DNA of 60,189 bases from an uncultured Lachnospiraceae bacterium (GCA_949471785.1 CASWRE010000018.1:1-60189); one strand, 5' to 3'; positions 34,734-44,729 are shown, counted from the first letter of the stretch. Notes: generated by a model from the sequence alone, not told the origin. Numbers and translations: made by a program.

Positions 34734-35495
34734 TTAAAGCCTATTATTCAATATTTGTGTAATATCATATCTATTCCTAAAAGTAATACATCCATTCTGC
34801 TTAAAATCATCTATTATTGTTTTCTTATCAAAAACCTTGATTTTATAATATTTATTACTAAATATCTTATTATCTTTAAGATTAAATTCCACATCATATT
34901 TATTGGGTGAAACATTTAATCCAAGCCTAATACGATATTCTCTTTGATATTCAAAGCGCTTATCAACTTTATAAAGTTTGGGATGATTATTCATCTCCTT
35001 GCCATATGATACTTTTCCACACTCAATCGGAATTGCACTAACACTTCTGTCTGCAAAATTAAAATCTGCATCTGTAAATCCTTCTACCAGATTCCCAACG
35101 TATTGAGCTGCATCAAATATTACGACTGCATAATTACCCAGTGAAGCAAACGATGTTCCATCTCTTTCTGTAAATCCGTTAAGTGCTTTTATAATATCAG
35201 CAGATGCTTCTTTCGTCATGATAATTTCTGTTTCAAATTGATTGGATTCTATATCTATTTTCCACTCCCCCTTAAAATCAGCCCGACGTTGAAAAATTGA
35301 TACACACCATATGGGATATAGTTCATCCAACTCTTGTGGATCACCCATACTCATATTTTTCATTCCCTGCATGCGATAATACCTGGGAGTTCGCATAAAA
35401 AGTCCTCCATATCTCAATTGCTTTGCAAATACTTCTTTATCTATATACTTTATAAAAATATTGTGCGATTTCATGCACGAAGGGATATCTTTCAT
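34734..35495 (-). CDS. Unknown 253-residue cargo protein downstream of pglX
   Basis: Start chosen at ATG 35493-35495, nine bases after GGAG; upstream in-frame ATGs lie within or before that site. The protein is soluble and basic to neutral, with NIFIKYIDKEVFAKQLRYGG near the N-terminus, then LFMRTPRYYR, ELYPIWCVSIFQRR and the C-terminal VSPNKYDVEFNLKDNKIFSN. I do not recognise the family; an N-terminal KYIDKEVF...GxLFMRTxxYYR pattern is like proteins I associate with defence islands, but this is weak. It follows pglX by 16 bases and is probably co-transcribed. Confidence 0.6.
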   Translation of the reverse strand: MKDIPSCMKSHNIFIKYIDKEVFAKQLRYGGLFMRTPRYYRMQGMKNMSMGDPQELDELYPIWCVSIFQRRADFKGEWKIDIESNQFETEIIMTKEASADIIKALNGFTERDGTSFASLGNYAVVIFDAAQYVGNLVEGFTDADFNFADRSVSAIPIECGKVSYGKEMNNHPKLYKVDKRFEYQREYRIRLGLNVSPNKYDVEFNLKDNKIFSNKYYKIKVFDKKTIIDDFKQNGCITFRNRYDITQILNNRL

Positions 35496-35511
35496 TATCT
35501 TCATCTCCATT

Positions 35512-37026
35512 CTACTTTTTTGCCATAATATTTTTTGAATCCGCAAGCACTTCATAAAACTTACCATCACTCGCAGTCTGCATTTTTCTGTAATTAACCT
35601 TTACACCATCATCCAAATCAAGTTCAATCCGGGACAACGCCAAATGTCCGATCTTTTCATCATAATCACGACACTCTTTTAACTGCTTCTGCAGTTTTTC
35701 CCTTCGCTTCGTCGCCGCCCCCACCTCACGGCTATTTGTACTGTGATCTATCATATCCTGCATACGTCCTATTTCTGATTCATAAACTCTCTGCATACGA
35801 TGCAGATAATCAACCCGCAGATTTCCAATGGTATCCGCATGATATCGATGCAGATAAATCAACGCTTTGAATCCGTTCTGCTTGCCACTGTCAAATAGCC
35901 AGTATATAGGACGCTTGCCTGAACCTGTCACTGAATAAGTTGCGCAATGGTCTTTAAAAAAACTATTCACAAAATAATTACGAATGATTTCTCTGGACGT
36001 GCTGCCTTTGTTGCTAAGTGCAGAAGCTATGAAATCCAAATTTTGTTCCAGTGTATCTTTTCCATACACTTTCTTTAGCCAACTGCAGAACAGGCCCAGA
36101 ATGTCATCCTCAAAATATTCTTCATCTGTGATGGGAATAATATTGTCCCTATCGGGAATAAATGTACTGTACTTGCTATCATCCCAGTCACCACCGGCAT
36201 AGGCAATCCCCTCTACGTCAAGAGAATATCGTCCAAACATACAGCCCACAGCATAGGAAATTAAGCTTTTGATATCTCTCTGTAAATCTGCTTTGCGAAC
36301 GGTTACATCTTTATCCTCGACTTCTGGCGTTAGCTCATCTTCCAAATCGTATATGTCTATGAATATACGATTCAGTTCTTCTTCATTTGCTTTTAACTGG
36401 TTGAAGCGGCTGTTGCACTCATTATTCCACCAAAAAAAGGAATCCTCAACATAATATGACCATTCGCCATTATTTTTCCGCTCTCTTGATTTGCTCCTCA
36501 ATCTGATCAGCGGATGCTGTATAAAATCCCACGAAACTTCAAAAGCATCCCAATCTTCTTTAGAAATCTCAATACACTCGTTTACTCTTTCGGTAACATT
36601 TTCATAATTTTCAGTAGAAATCAGTACAGGAATTCTGGCTAGATCTCCTGATTGTAACGTTGCCGTAGGATTCAACATCTCTGCAAATTTTTGAATAACT
36701 TTTGAGTTAAGTACCCCCAATGTATATGGAATATCTCTGCTCTTTGGAAAACAAACACCGGATGCACTTTCAAAAAAATAATCTTTTTGCATTATTCGAA
36801 AAGAAGATGCACCAATGGTAACACGTGACCATGAAATGCCTTCTTCAAAAAGTTTTTCTGCATTCCTTATCGTCTGTCTTCCTTCTGCCTTTATATTATG
36901 ACCATCGTCTTCCCAGTCAATATAATAAGATTGATTGCCATACCATTTACGAAATGCTCCACCTTTTAGACACTTAATCCATTTTTTTTCATTTTTTACT
37001 ACTTCAAACCATAGTCGTAAAAACAA
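35512..37026 (-). CDS. pglX: PglX C-terminal part, downstream of in-frame stop
   Basis: Continues in the same reading frame as the N-terminal half: the TAA at 37045-37047 is followed by TTGNNELFLRLWFEV, which fits the PglX consensus GLATGDNxRFLR. About 504 residues of the target-recognition half follow (DWEDDGHNIKAEGR, ASSFRIMQKDYFFESASGVCFP, then ...GAATKRREKLQKQLKECRD near the C-terminus). The only possible initiation near the break is TTG 37024-37026 with AGGA upstream, so the part is probably made poorly or not at all unless the stop is read through. Spliced together, 35512-39111 encodes ~1,199 residues, the normal PglX length. Confidence 0.85.
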   Translation of the reverse strand: MFLRLWFEVVKNEKKWIKCLKGGAFRKWYGNQSYYIDWEDDGHNIKAEGRQTIRNAEKLFEEGISWSRVTIGASSFRIMQKDYFFESASGVCFPKSRDIPYTLGVLNSKVIQKFAEMLNPTATLQSGDLARIPVLISTENYENVTERVNECIEISKEDWDAFEVSWDFIQHPLIRLRSKSRERKNNGEWSYYVEDSFFWWNNECNSRFNQLKANEEELNRIFIDIYDLEDELTPEVEDKDVTVRKADLQRDIKSLISYAVGCMFGRYSLDVEGIAYAGGDWDDSKYSTFIPDRDNIIPITDEEYFEDDILGLFCSWLKKVYGKDTLEQNLDFIASALSNKGSTSREIIRNYFVNSFFKDHCATYSVTGSGKRPIYWLFDSGKQNGFKALIYLHRYHADTIGNLRVDYLHRMQRVYESEIGRMQDMIDHSTNSREVGAATKRREKLQKQLKECRDYDEKIGHLALSRIELDLDDGVKVNYRKMQTASDGKFYEVLADSKNIMAKK

Positions 37027-37044
37027 CTCATTATTTCCTGTAGT

Positions 37045-39111
37045 TTATCCCTGTTTTGGCGGTGCAAATGTCCCCAATGTTATTCCATTAACAAATGCTT
37101 CAATTACTGCTCGACTTGCCCAATATGCAATTGGGCTACCTGGAATTTTTTTAAACTCTTCTTGTTTTGCAAAATAAGTTCCTATTCCTTGCAAAAATGC
37201 CTTTTCTCGTTCGCCTACGCTTTCCACATCCCCCTGTTTAACAAACAGGCGACAATAATGCCCTTTATAATTATGTATATTGCTACGCATGATTGTAAAA
37301 GATGTAGTTCCAAAATCCGAACCAAAAATTCCTCTTCCAGGATGTATCAGGTTAATAATAGTATTGAGATTTATTAAATTTTCACGCAACCGCTCATAAG
37401 TAGATAAGAACATCCATACTGGAATATTAATCATATTCATAAAACCGTTAGGTTTGAGCATTAACAGAGCCTTTTCCATGCAAACTGTGCTCATATCCGC
37501 CTTACTATTAGGATAGTATTCTTTCACAAAATCATTTATTGGCTCATCTAATTTACTTGCATTTGCATACGGCGGATTCGTCACAACCACTTCATATTTC
37601 CTTGCCATCACCTCGCCAATATCGATCGTCGTCCGCAGTTTTTCCCTGGTCTGCTCTAATCCCACCGTATCAAACGTCATCTGTCCCTCAACGTCAGCCT
37701 CTTCTGCAAACCTTCTCAATAACCCCCAATCATAATCCTCAACATGCAAAATAGAACCATACTCTTTTGCATCCTTGAATGTGTCAAGCAGGCCTCCTAT
37801 CTGATTCAACGCGTCTTTTTTCTCCGCCTCGCTTAAACCCACGCCAAAATATGTGAGCTGGTTTCTATTGACAGGATTGCTCTCCTGTATAGCATACACA
37901 TGACAAACGGTTTCTGCGGAAAGAATCCGACGATGATACTGTCTCGCCTTCATCATCACTGCAAAATATGCCATCTGATACGCTCTGTCATCAATGTCCA
38001 AACCATAGAGATTATTTTCCAGGATGCTCTTCGCGGCGTCTCTCCGGGAATACCCCGCAGATTCGTAAATCTGCATCAGCACATCAAAGGCATAGACAAG
38101 AATATGTCCGCTGCCCATACATGGATCAATAAAACGAATATCCTCCGGATTCAGTTTCGCATACGCCCGATGTATCTCATCAAGTTTCTCCTGCACCGGC
38201 TGCTCCTGCCTGGCTTCTTCCAGATAATATTTCCACTTGGATTTCAGCAAATCATTGGGATGCCCTTCCACCCACAGACGGCCCAGACTGTTCTCCACCA
38301 TATAGCGCACAATCCAGTCCGGCGTAAAGAGCTGTGTTACCGCCGGAATCTCTTCCTTTGTGATCTTTCCGCTCTTTGCAAAGGCTGCATTCTTAGGCTC
38401 GGTATTGTAATACTGATACAGCCAGCCGATAATCTCCACCTGTCCGCCTTTTTCAACATTAAAATCATCCTCCGGGATATCATTGATTAGACGGTAAACA
38501 ATACCTTCCTTATCAATGGCAGAAATATTCAGCAAAAGCTCGCTATAATCTGCTGTTTTTTCAAAAAGCGCAGGAAGTATCTCACCCAGTGCGTTACATT
38601 GCTTAATAAACAATACTCGGAAACACTCATCCAGATTGTTCTCATTCTTTAATTGTACAATTTCCCGCTCCTCTGTATCTGTAAATGGTAAATCCGCATC
38701 AAAAGGAGTCGTCACAAGATCCGGCTCCATCTTGCCGCTCTCAGAGGACAGCACACGAATATGGGACGGCAGATAATCGTTAATCTCCATAAAGCGAATC
38801 GCAATCAGACGGTTAAACCAAGTGTATGCCACGCTTTCCATAATGTATTTATAGGCAGTCTGATAGTTTGTCTCACTTGTCTTCTGGTTAATTGCATCCA
38901 CAAGACTCCTGCGCTGTTTGACAGCTTCTCCCGTGAGGGCATAGGGTTTCGCTGTTCCTATGTCATAAAACTCCGTTTCCTTCGTGGACTGTGGTAATGC
39001 AGAACGAATCCCATCGGCTGTTATCCCCATAAGCCCCGCTCTGTACTGTATATCTGCGATCAGCTTGTTTCTCGCCCAAATTGCAAAATTTTTAATCACA
39101 CTCTTATTCAT
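37045..39111 (-). CDS. pglX: BREX adenine methyltransferase PglX, N-terminal part
   Basis: About 688 residues from ATG 39109-39111, which gives the canonical start MNKSVIKNFAIWARNKL; the longer open frame upstream overlaps the previous gene and lacks the family start. The methyltransferase core is intact: motif I DPCMGSGHILVYAFDVL, LENNLYGLDIDDRAYQ and motif IV VVTNPPYANASKL. PglX methylates adenine in the BREX site and marks host DNA. The frame ends at TAA 37045-37047 after FAPPKQG, inside a conserved region. The C-terminal half lies in the same frame beyond the stop. So this is a one-codon nonsense allele, a read-through case or a sequence error. Confidence 0.9.
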   Translation of the reverse strand: MNKSVIKNFAIWARNKLIADIQYRAGLMGITADGIRSALPQSTKETEFYDIGTAKPYALTGEAVKQRRSLVDAINQKTSETNYQTAYKYIMESVAYTWFNRLIAIRFMEINDYLPSHIRVLSSESGKMEPDLVTTPFDADLPFTDTEEREIVQLKNENNLDECFRVLFIKQCNALGEILPALFEKTADYSELLLNISAIDKEGIVYRLINDIPEDDFNVEKGGQVEIIGWLYQYYNTEPKNAAFAKSGKITKEEIPAVTQLFTPDWIVRYMVENSLGRLWVEGHPNDLLKSKWKYYLEEARQEQPVQEKLDEIHRAYAKLNPEDIRFIDPCMGSGHILVYAFDVLMQIYESAGYSRRDAAKSILENNLYGLDIDDRAYQMAYFAVMMKARQYHRRILSAETVCHVYAIQESNPVNRNQLTYFGVGLSEAEKKDALNQIGGLLDTFKDAKEYGSILHVEDYDWGLLRRFAEEADVEGQMTFDTVGLEQTREKLRTTIDIGEVMARKYEVVVTNPPYANASKLDEPINDFVKEYYPNSKADMSTVCMEKALLMLKPNGFMNMINIPVWMFLSTYERLRENLINLNTIINLIHPGRGIFGSDFGTTSFTIMRSNIHNYKGHYCRLFVKQGDVESVGEREKAFLQGIGTYFAKQEEFKKIPGSPIAYWASRAVIEAFVNGITLGTFAPPKQG

Positions 39112-39152
39112 CCTTACTCCCTTTGCTCTTTTGCCACGCAAGCCATTTTCAC

Positions 39153-39821
39153 TTATGCTGTCTCTATTCTTTTGGTCAAACTTTCCACAAAAAAACGATA
39201 GCTTGGCGATGCATTCTCTGTAAGGCTCATTTGTGCCCCAATCAACCTTGCCCATTCACATTTTGCAAGCCCGATTTGTTGATAAGCGCCCGCCGCCTTT
39301 TTCCTCAGCCTGGTCAAACCTCCCGGATATACCGCATTGGCCAGGACCTCCCATGTATCGCAGATCCCATCCTGTTCATACTCTTTCCATGCTGATTTCC
39401 TGGCGTTTGGATATGCCGTCTCAATTGCCTTTATATCGCCCAGCAGCCACGCCTCCATCTCCTTTACGGCAATACAAAATTCATGGTCTATAAGTACCAT
39501 ATTGCTGACTGCCATTTGACTCAATTCATTTCGAAAAGCAATTTTGTCATTTTTATCATTATCCAGAATCACGATAATTGCTGCATGCTCAACTTGCAAA
39601 AGCGCTTTCCCCATTCCCCGCATGATTGGAAGTAAATCATTTAACAGTTTTCCCGTTTTCTGTTGCTGAACATTTCCCCGCATTTTCAGATGCCCAATCC
39701 CGCGGAAGCTTTTAATATTATAGGACAGTTCCTTTTCCGGATAAGCAGCTTTGAGTTTATTCATGATCTGCTCCACAAAAACTTCTGTCGATTTATCCTC
39801 TGTCAGAAATTGAAAATACAT
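39153..39821 (-). CDS. DUF4276/TOPRIM-like protein, partner of the embedded ATPase
   Basis: A 222-residue protein. The N-terminal FLTEDKSTEVFVEQIM has the TOPRIM-type Glu; IIVILDNDKNDK gives the DxD; AVKEMEAWLLGD is a DUF4276 hallmark. Such proteins are OLD/RloB-like nuclease candidates activated or held by a partner ATPase. It starts 11 bases after the ATPase and stops 41 bases before pglX, so it is inserted in the BREX operon. It resembles the AriB role in PARIS-type systems by architecture, but AriB is usually a different (DUF4435) family, so I do not name it so. Confidence 0.78.
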   Translation of the reverse strand: MYFQFLTEDKSTEVFVEQIMNKLKAAYPEKELSYNIKSFRGIGHLKMRGNVQQQKTGKLLNDLLPIMRGMGKALLQVEHAAIIVILDNDKNDKIAFRNELSQMAVSNMVLIDHEFCIAVKEMEAWLLGDIKAIETAYPNARKSAWKEYEQDGICDTWEVLANAVYPGGLTRLRKKAAGAYQQIGLAKCEWARLIGAQMSLTENASPSYRFFVESLTKRIETA

Positions 39822-39832
39822 AAGTCTACTCC

Positions 39833-41053
39833 TTATCCAAAATATTTACTATACCACATGTCCCCCAATTCCACTCCCTCTTCTGATAACGCTTTTACAT
39901 ACGGATACTCGGAAGCCCGCGTGGCAGTGGAATATCCATCGTCTGCCTTTTTCAAAACCCATACATCCTGCGGCCTCAGGGCATTTACGAAAAAGGGGCT
40001 GTGTGTTGTAATAAATAACTGTTTTTTATTGCTGCCCCCAACATTTTCCGCCATCTCCCCCGCCAAATCAGCTAAATAGTGATGATACAGTCCATTCTCC
40101 GGTTCTTCAATAAATACCAATTGTCTTGGATTTTTTTCATGCAGCAGTAAATAATATGCAAAGAGTTTCAATGTACCGTCTGACATTTTGGGAGAATAAA
40201 ATGCCTTTTCAAATCCATTTTCCCAAAATTTTAACATCATCTGTCCATTATCAAATTTCTGCGGTTCAATCTTATAGATACCGGGAAGCTTGTTCTGTAT
40301 ATGTTCTAATACTTTCATAAATTCATTCTTATTCTCGCGGTACATATATTGCGCCACATTATTGATATTACTCCCATGGCGATCCAAATAGGGATGGGGC
40401 GCTGCAGTCTGAATCCGCCTTGCAACATCCGGCAGGAAATAGCACAAATACCAGCTTCTCAGAAATCCGAGAAATTTTTCGATTCTCTCATACTGTTTCA
40501 TTGCCCCAAGTGTGACAATGCCCAAACGCCTTTTATCACTTAAATTCACATTCACTTTTTTCCCGTCTATTTCATTCCCCTGTTCATCCTGTCCCCCCTT
40601 TTTCCCCTCAAACGCATAGCCCACTCCATTTTGTAGATATAAAAAGGACAGCGGGCGGCCAATTTTCTGATTGCGATATCGCAACCGCTCCATTCTGACA
40701 TAAGGCCGTTCATATTTATCTTTATCAATCTCTAACTCATATGTGATAGGCGTCGTGTTTTTGTTCTCTCTATAATATATTTCAAAAGATATTGGTTCTT
40801 TTACCTCCTGTGAGATTATCTGATCGTACCCGCCGCGATTGTTCGCATCGCATGCGGCTTCAATCCCCAACTCAAGGCAGTCAGCAATGAAACCAAACGC
40901 ATCCGCCAACGTACTTTTCCCATTCCCGCTGGGACCAATAATCGTAATCATATTTCCCAATGGTTCCGGTTTCTGATGAGAAAGAGTCCTTCCCAGAACA
41001 ACTTCCCTTAAAGGACCATAATTCTTAATTTTTATTCCCTCTATTTTACCCAT
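39833..41053 (-). CDS. AAA_21/ABC-like ATPase embedded in the BREX operon
   Basis: A 406-residue ATPase with a complete SMC/ABC-type site: Walker A GPSGNGKSTL near residue 41, signature-like MSDGTLKLFAYYLLL near 293, Walker B RQLVFIEEPENGL, then FITTHSPFFVNAL. It starts 32 bases after brxC and precedes the DUF4276 gene by 11 bases. Such ATPase+TOPRIM pairs act as phage-triggered toxin modules in several systems (established for PARIS and OLD-type; role here inferred). The pair is not a usual part of type 1 BREX. Confidence 0.85.
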   Translation of the reverse strand: MGKIEGIKIKNYGPLREVVLGRTLSHQKPEPLGNMITIIGPSGNGKSTLADAFGFIADCLELGIEAACDANNRGGYDQIISQEVKEPISFEIYYRENKNTTPITYELEIDKDKYERPYVRMERLRYRNQKIGRPLSFLYLQNGVGYAFEGKKGGQDEQGNEIDGKKVNVNLSDKRRLGIVTLGAMKQYERIEKFLGFLRSWYLCYFLPDVARRIQTAAPHPYLDRHGSNINNVAQYMYRENKNEFMKVLEHIQNKLPGIYKIEPQKFDNGQMMLKFWENGFEKAFYSPKMSDGTLKLFAYYLLLHEKNPRQLVFIEEPENGLYHHYLADLAGEMAENVGGSNKKQLFITTHSPFFVNALRPQDVWVLKKADDGYSTATRASEYPYVKALSEEGVELGDMWYSKYFG

Positions 41054-41085
41054 AGCATTCTCCTGTCTGCCCCCAAAGGCCGTCT

Positions 41086-44000
41086 TTAAAACTCCACATT
41101 TACAATATCATTTCCATCCAGTTCTGCCAGTAAAGATCTTCTTAACCGCTCCACATACTTCTCAACATCCTCCGCACTTTCTACACGCCACGAGGAAGTA
41201 TGTGTAATACTCTTAATGGTAACATTCCTGGTTTTCTTTACCGGCGCCTTTATGACCATATCAGCAGATCCGCCGTCCGGATTCTGCTTTCTCTCTTCCG
41301 CCCTTTTCTTCGCAATAACCGCGTCTATGGCATCCATTTCATTTAATATACGGATTTTCAACGCTTCTGCTTTATCCGCATAACTTCTGAGAACAGAAAC
41401 ATTATTGCACCTTTCGGCGCCATTGCTGATTTCCATAAAAAGCTCGATATATTTCGGTTTCTTTTCTGATGCATACTCCTTCGCATCGACAATCTCCACT
41501 ACCCTGCCCTTTGCCTCCTCAATTGACTGCATGACCGGAGCGGATGCGGCTTCCAAAACTTTTGAATAGGCATCCATAAATTTTCTGCGAAGTCCGGGGA
41601 GCTGTGGAATATCCCTATACGGCTTATCCATCTTCACGATTGCCCTCATCCGGGCAACAATATTTTCAAGTTCTTCATCCACAATATAAGTCTTACTGTC
41701 ATCATAGATTTCAAGCATGTCCAGCGCTCTCATAAAAATCTGCTGCTGTTCCCCGCCAAAGAACGTTTTAACAGGTTCATAGTCTTCAGCGTAATCCATA
41801 AAATCATCTTGACGCTTTGAGACATACTCATAAAATTCCTTCGATTGAGAAAGCTGTACCACGGAAAGCAGTAATTTCTTTCCTTCCTCTATCACTTTCT
41901 TCCCCGGATATGCATAATGCCGATAATTGATTTGCAGAGTTTCCATTTCCTCTATGCGTTTCCGCGAATACTTCTGGAAATTTTGCATACCGGTATCTTC
42001 ATCCTCCGATACCAAAGAAGTTCCAAACACATCCTTTATAACCTTCTGTACTGCCTTTTTATCTTTTTCGGATACACGGGTTCTTACTTCCATCAACAGC
42101 TTATCTGCATATTGCTTCTTAGTAATATAATCTGCAAGCTCATCCCCGGATTTATTCATCCATGTCACGACCGTTCCATTGACAGTAAAAGTCAGATCAC
42201 CGCGCCGAAACAGTCTCGCTATAAGCCAATAGATATCATCTTCTACAAAACCATAAGGCGCTCTCATAAAACGGTCTTTGATCGTTTTCATGGAAGTCTT
42301 GATATGGATGTCTGTATTGCCCTTGATAAAATTTTGCACATCATTAAGTGCGTGAACATTGGGCTCTATCCCCTTGTCAAAATTCAGGCTAATCTGATTG
42401 CTCGTCTTAAACATCCTGCGGACAGCCATTTCATCCATTGCCACATCAATATATGACAACTTGTGATAAACTGTCTGCACAAGCCGTCCAATGGCTTCAT
42501 TGATACGTCCGGTCACTTCTTTGGCCGACAAATGAGCCACATCGCCGTTTACATAGATAGTTGCCTCCTTTAGTCCCTCAGTCAGATAAAGCTTTGCATT
42601 CGCATTGCGTTCTCGCATCTCCACACGTTTTGCTTCTTTGATTGTCTCATACTTTGTCATTTGCGATGATGTATTCAGCCGTAGAAACTTCTCAATCTTC
42701 AGATAGGTCATCAGCTCATCAAGAAACGCAGAATCATTGGGCAAAAGCACCAGTACCTCTCTTCCCATTCCTGACATCATACGAAGAGTGGCGTCATCAT
42801 TGCCGCCCTCATACCACGGCGTCAAAATGTGCAGTCCCACATCATAATTCTGATTTGATTTATATGGTCTGTCATCCACGACCTGATTAAACGAAAACAT
42901 ATATCGCCCATTAAATGCCGCATGACCCGCCGGCGCAGGATAACGATACCTTTTATCGGCAAAAATATCCTCAAAAATCATCTCGGATACTTTTTTAATA
43001 ACCTCTGCCATTTCTACATTCTGGCTGTCAATCTCTCGATTGATCTCCTGCTCTTCATCTGTCAGAAACACATAAACGCTGCCATTTTTTTGTACGAGCA
43101 TCTGCTGCTGAAGCGTTTTTAAGGCAACCTCAACTTCATCCTTTAAAACGATACGGTCATCATCAATATCACTAATCATAAGGCTTGTAATATTGTCCAC
43201 ATTTGCCTCAATCTCAAGAATGTACTTAACCATAAAGAGTGTCTTTAGTACATTAATCACAAATACATCCACAGTTTTTTTCTCCGGATTAATTTTGCTG
43301 TTATCATACGCACGAATAATAACACCCCTATGACTATGATCAAGAAAATTCTCTAAAGCATCATAAAACCGATGAAATGGTACAATCGCTCCCTCCGGCT
43401 TATTTTTAATTTGAACCGCCGACTCTTTGAACAGCGCAAGCATAGAACGTTCTCCCTCTGATAAATGTTTTCCGGAGGCTCCATGCGTGCGGATGGAAGT
43501 CAGCACACTCGCAAGCAGATTAAACTGATATGGTACAAATGGATAACACAATGAGAAATCATTCTCATCTGTATAGAGTTTCTTCTCTACGCCGTCATTA
43601 AATATAATAAGATTCTTAATAACCGTCGCCTTTTGCTCATAAAGAAGCCTAAGCGTCTGTGCGCCAGTGTCATTCTTCTCCAATATTCTTTTTTTGATCA
43701 CCTCGTCCACATTTGCGGAAGAGAGAGCAAGTCTCGTCGCAAACCGCCCCTGAATCTTGGAAAAGTCATTCCCCTTTACTTTCATAATCGAATCCACATC
43801 CTGCTGGCTTGTAACGATAATCCATGCCTTTCCTTTACACTCCTTGGAAAGTTCCTCTCTTACAGTCTGCAGATTCAACATCAGGTTAGAATCATCGCCA
43901 ATATACTGACCTGCCTCATCCACCATGAATACAACATGATGATTATTACCTTTTTTATTTATGTACGCTTTCACGCGCTTTGCAAAATCCTCAATACTGA

Positions 44001-44709
44001 TACGGTAGTTTTCCGTTGCTTTTTCACACCAATTTCTTGCGGCCGCTTCGCTCATAAAACCAATCTTTACAAGCGCTTCAACTACATCATCTTGAATAAA
44101 GTCAAACTTGTGGCGCGATTCTTCCCACTGAGAGCCATATTCACCTGCAAACGCTTCCCTAAATGCTTCATACTTATCCACATCCATGAGCTGATTTTCC
44201 AAATCTGCGAGATGAGGCATACTCCCACATAATCCCCGCATCTCGTTAAATACCTTTAAAAAAACATTGACAATCGCGTCCTTATTCTGCTTACTGTTGC
44301 TATCGCTTTTAGAATCAATGTTAAACAGCACCACATCCGTCGGCGTTTCCGCTGCCAGCCTCATATCAGCCAAAACCGCTGCATCGGATATTTTGTGATC
44401 CTTTTCAAAAAAATCTATTGCCTTCTTTCCTTCAACCTCCTTATTGTCAAGAATATAGGATAAAATTTTCAAAAAATGAGATTTACCACTGCCAAAAAAT
44501 CCTGATATCCATACGCCAATTTCATTTGTATTGCCTGTAATCCCTTTCTTATAGGCTTCAAAAAAATTCGCAAAATGCTTTTGCAATTCTCGGGTAACCA
44601 CATACTCTTCCAGTTCCTGTGAAACATTCGTTTCTTCACCCTGTCCAACAATAATGACTCCTTGGATTTCCCGGTCTATCGGTTTCGCAAACATTTCTTT
44701 TATCTGCAT
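41086..44709 (-). CDS. brxC: BREX ATPase BrxC
   Basis: A 1,207-residue BrxC/PglY-type ATPase, core of the BREX complex. Walker A is FFGSGKSHFLKIL near residue 70 and Walker B HHVVFMVDEAGQYIGDD near 258. The N-terminus MQIKEMFAKPIDREIQGVI is the family start. AAGGGAGG lies upstream of the ATG. Full length, no stops. It is preceded by a 91-base gap with two hairpins and followed at 32 bases by the embedded ATPase. BrxC probably couples ATP hydrolysis to phage DNA recognition; exact mechanism is not established. Confidence 0.95.
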   Translation of the reverse strand: MQIKEMFAKPIDREIQGVIIVGQGEETNVSQELEEYVVTRELQKHFANFFEAYKKGITGNTNEIGVWISGFFGSGKSHFLKILSYILDNKEVEGKKAIDFFEKDHKISDAAVLADMRLAAETPTDVVLFNIDSKSDSNSKQNKDAIVNVFLKVFNEMRGLCGSMPHLADLENQLMDVDKYEAFREAFAGEYGSQWEESRHKFDFIQDDVVEALVKIGFMSEAAARNWCEKATENYRISIEDFAKRVKAYINKKGNNHHVVFMVDEAGQYIGDDSNLMLNLQTVREELSKECKGKAWIIVTSQQDVDSIMKVKGNDFSKIQGRFATRLALSSANVDEVIKKRILEKNDTGAQTLRLLYEQKATVIKNLIIFNDGVEKKLYTDENDFSLCYPFVPYQFNLLASVLTSIRTHGASGKHLSEGERSMLALFKESAVQIKNKPEGAIVPFHRFYDALENFLDHSHRGVIIRAYDNSKINPEKKTVDVFVINVLKTLFMVKYILEIEANVDNITSLMISDIDDDRIVLKDEVEVALKTLQQQMLVQKNGSVYVFLTDEEQEINREIDSQNVEMAEVIKKVSEMIFEDIFADKRYRYPAPAGHAAFNGRYMFSFNQVVDDRPYKSNQNYDVGLHILTPWYEGGNDDATLRMMSGMGREVLVLLPNDSAFLDELMTYLKIEKFLRLNTSSQMTKYETIKEAKRVEMRERNANAKLYLTEGLKEATIYVNGDVAHLSAKEVTGRINEAIGRLVQTVYHKLSYIDVAMDEMAVRRMFKTSNQISLNFDKGIEPNVHALNDVQNFIKGNTDIHIKTSMKTIKDRFMRAPYGFVEDDIYWLIARLFRRGDLTFTVNGTVVTWMNKSGDELADYITKKQYADKLLMEVRTRVSEKDKKAVQKVIKDVFGTSLVSEDEDTGMQNFQKYSRKRIEEMETLQINYRHYAYPGKKVIEEGKKLLLSVVQLSQSKEFYEYVSKRQDDFMDYAEDYEPVKTFFGGEQQQIFMRALDMLEIYDDSKTYIVDEELENIVARMRAIVKMDKPYRDIPQLPGLRRKFMDAYSKVLEAASAPVMQSIEEAKGRVVEIVDAKEYASEKKPKYIELFMEISNGAERCNNVSVLRSYADKAEALKIRILNEMDAIDAVIAKKRAEERKQNPDGGSADMVIKAPVKKTRNVTIKSITHTSSWRVESAEDVEKYVERLRRSLLAELDGNDIVNVEF

Positions 44710-44729
44710 AATGAATCCTCCCTTAATTC

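Noticed and set aside
35512..39111. pglX broken by a frameshift or inversion
   Set aside because: Both halves are in the same frame and direction; only the single TAA separates them.
37045..39255. Longer pglX start at 39255
   Set aside because: The extra 48 residues overlap the DUF4276 gene and are not PglX-like; MNKSVIKNFAIW at 39111 is the family start and has a ribosome site.
39153..39821. Calling the embedded ATPase/TOPRIM pair PARIS (AriA/AriB)
   Set aside because: The second protein shows DUF4276 features rather than the DUF4435 type usual for AriB; the architecture is similar but the name is not supported.
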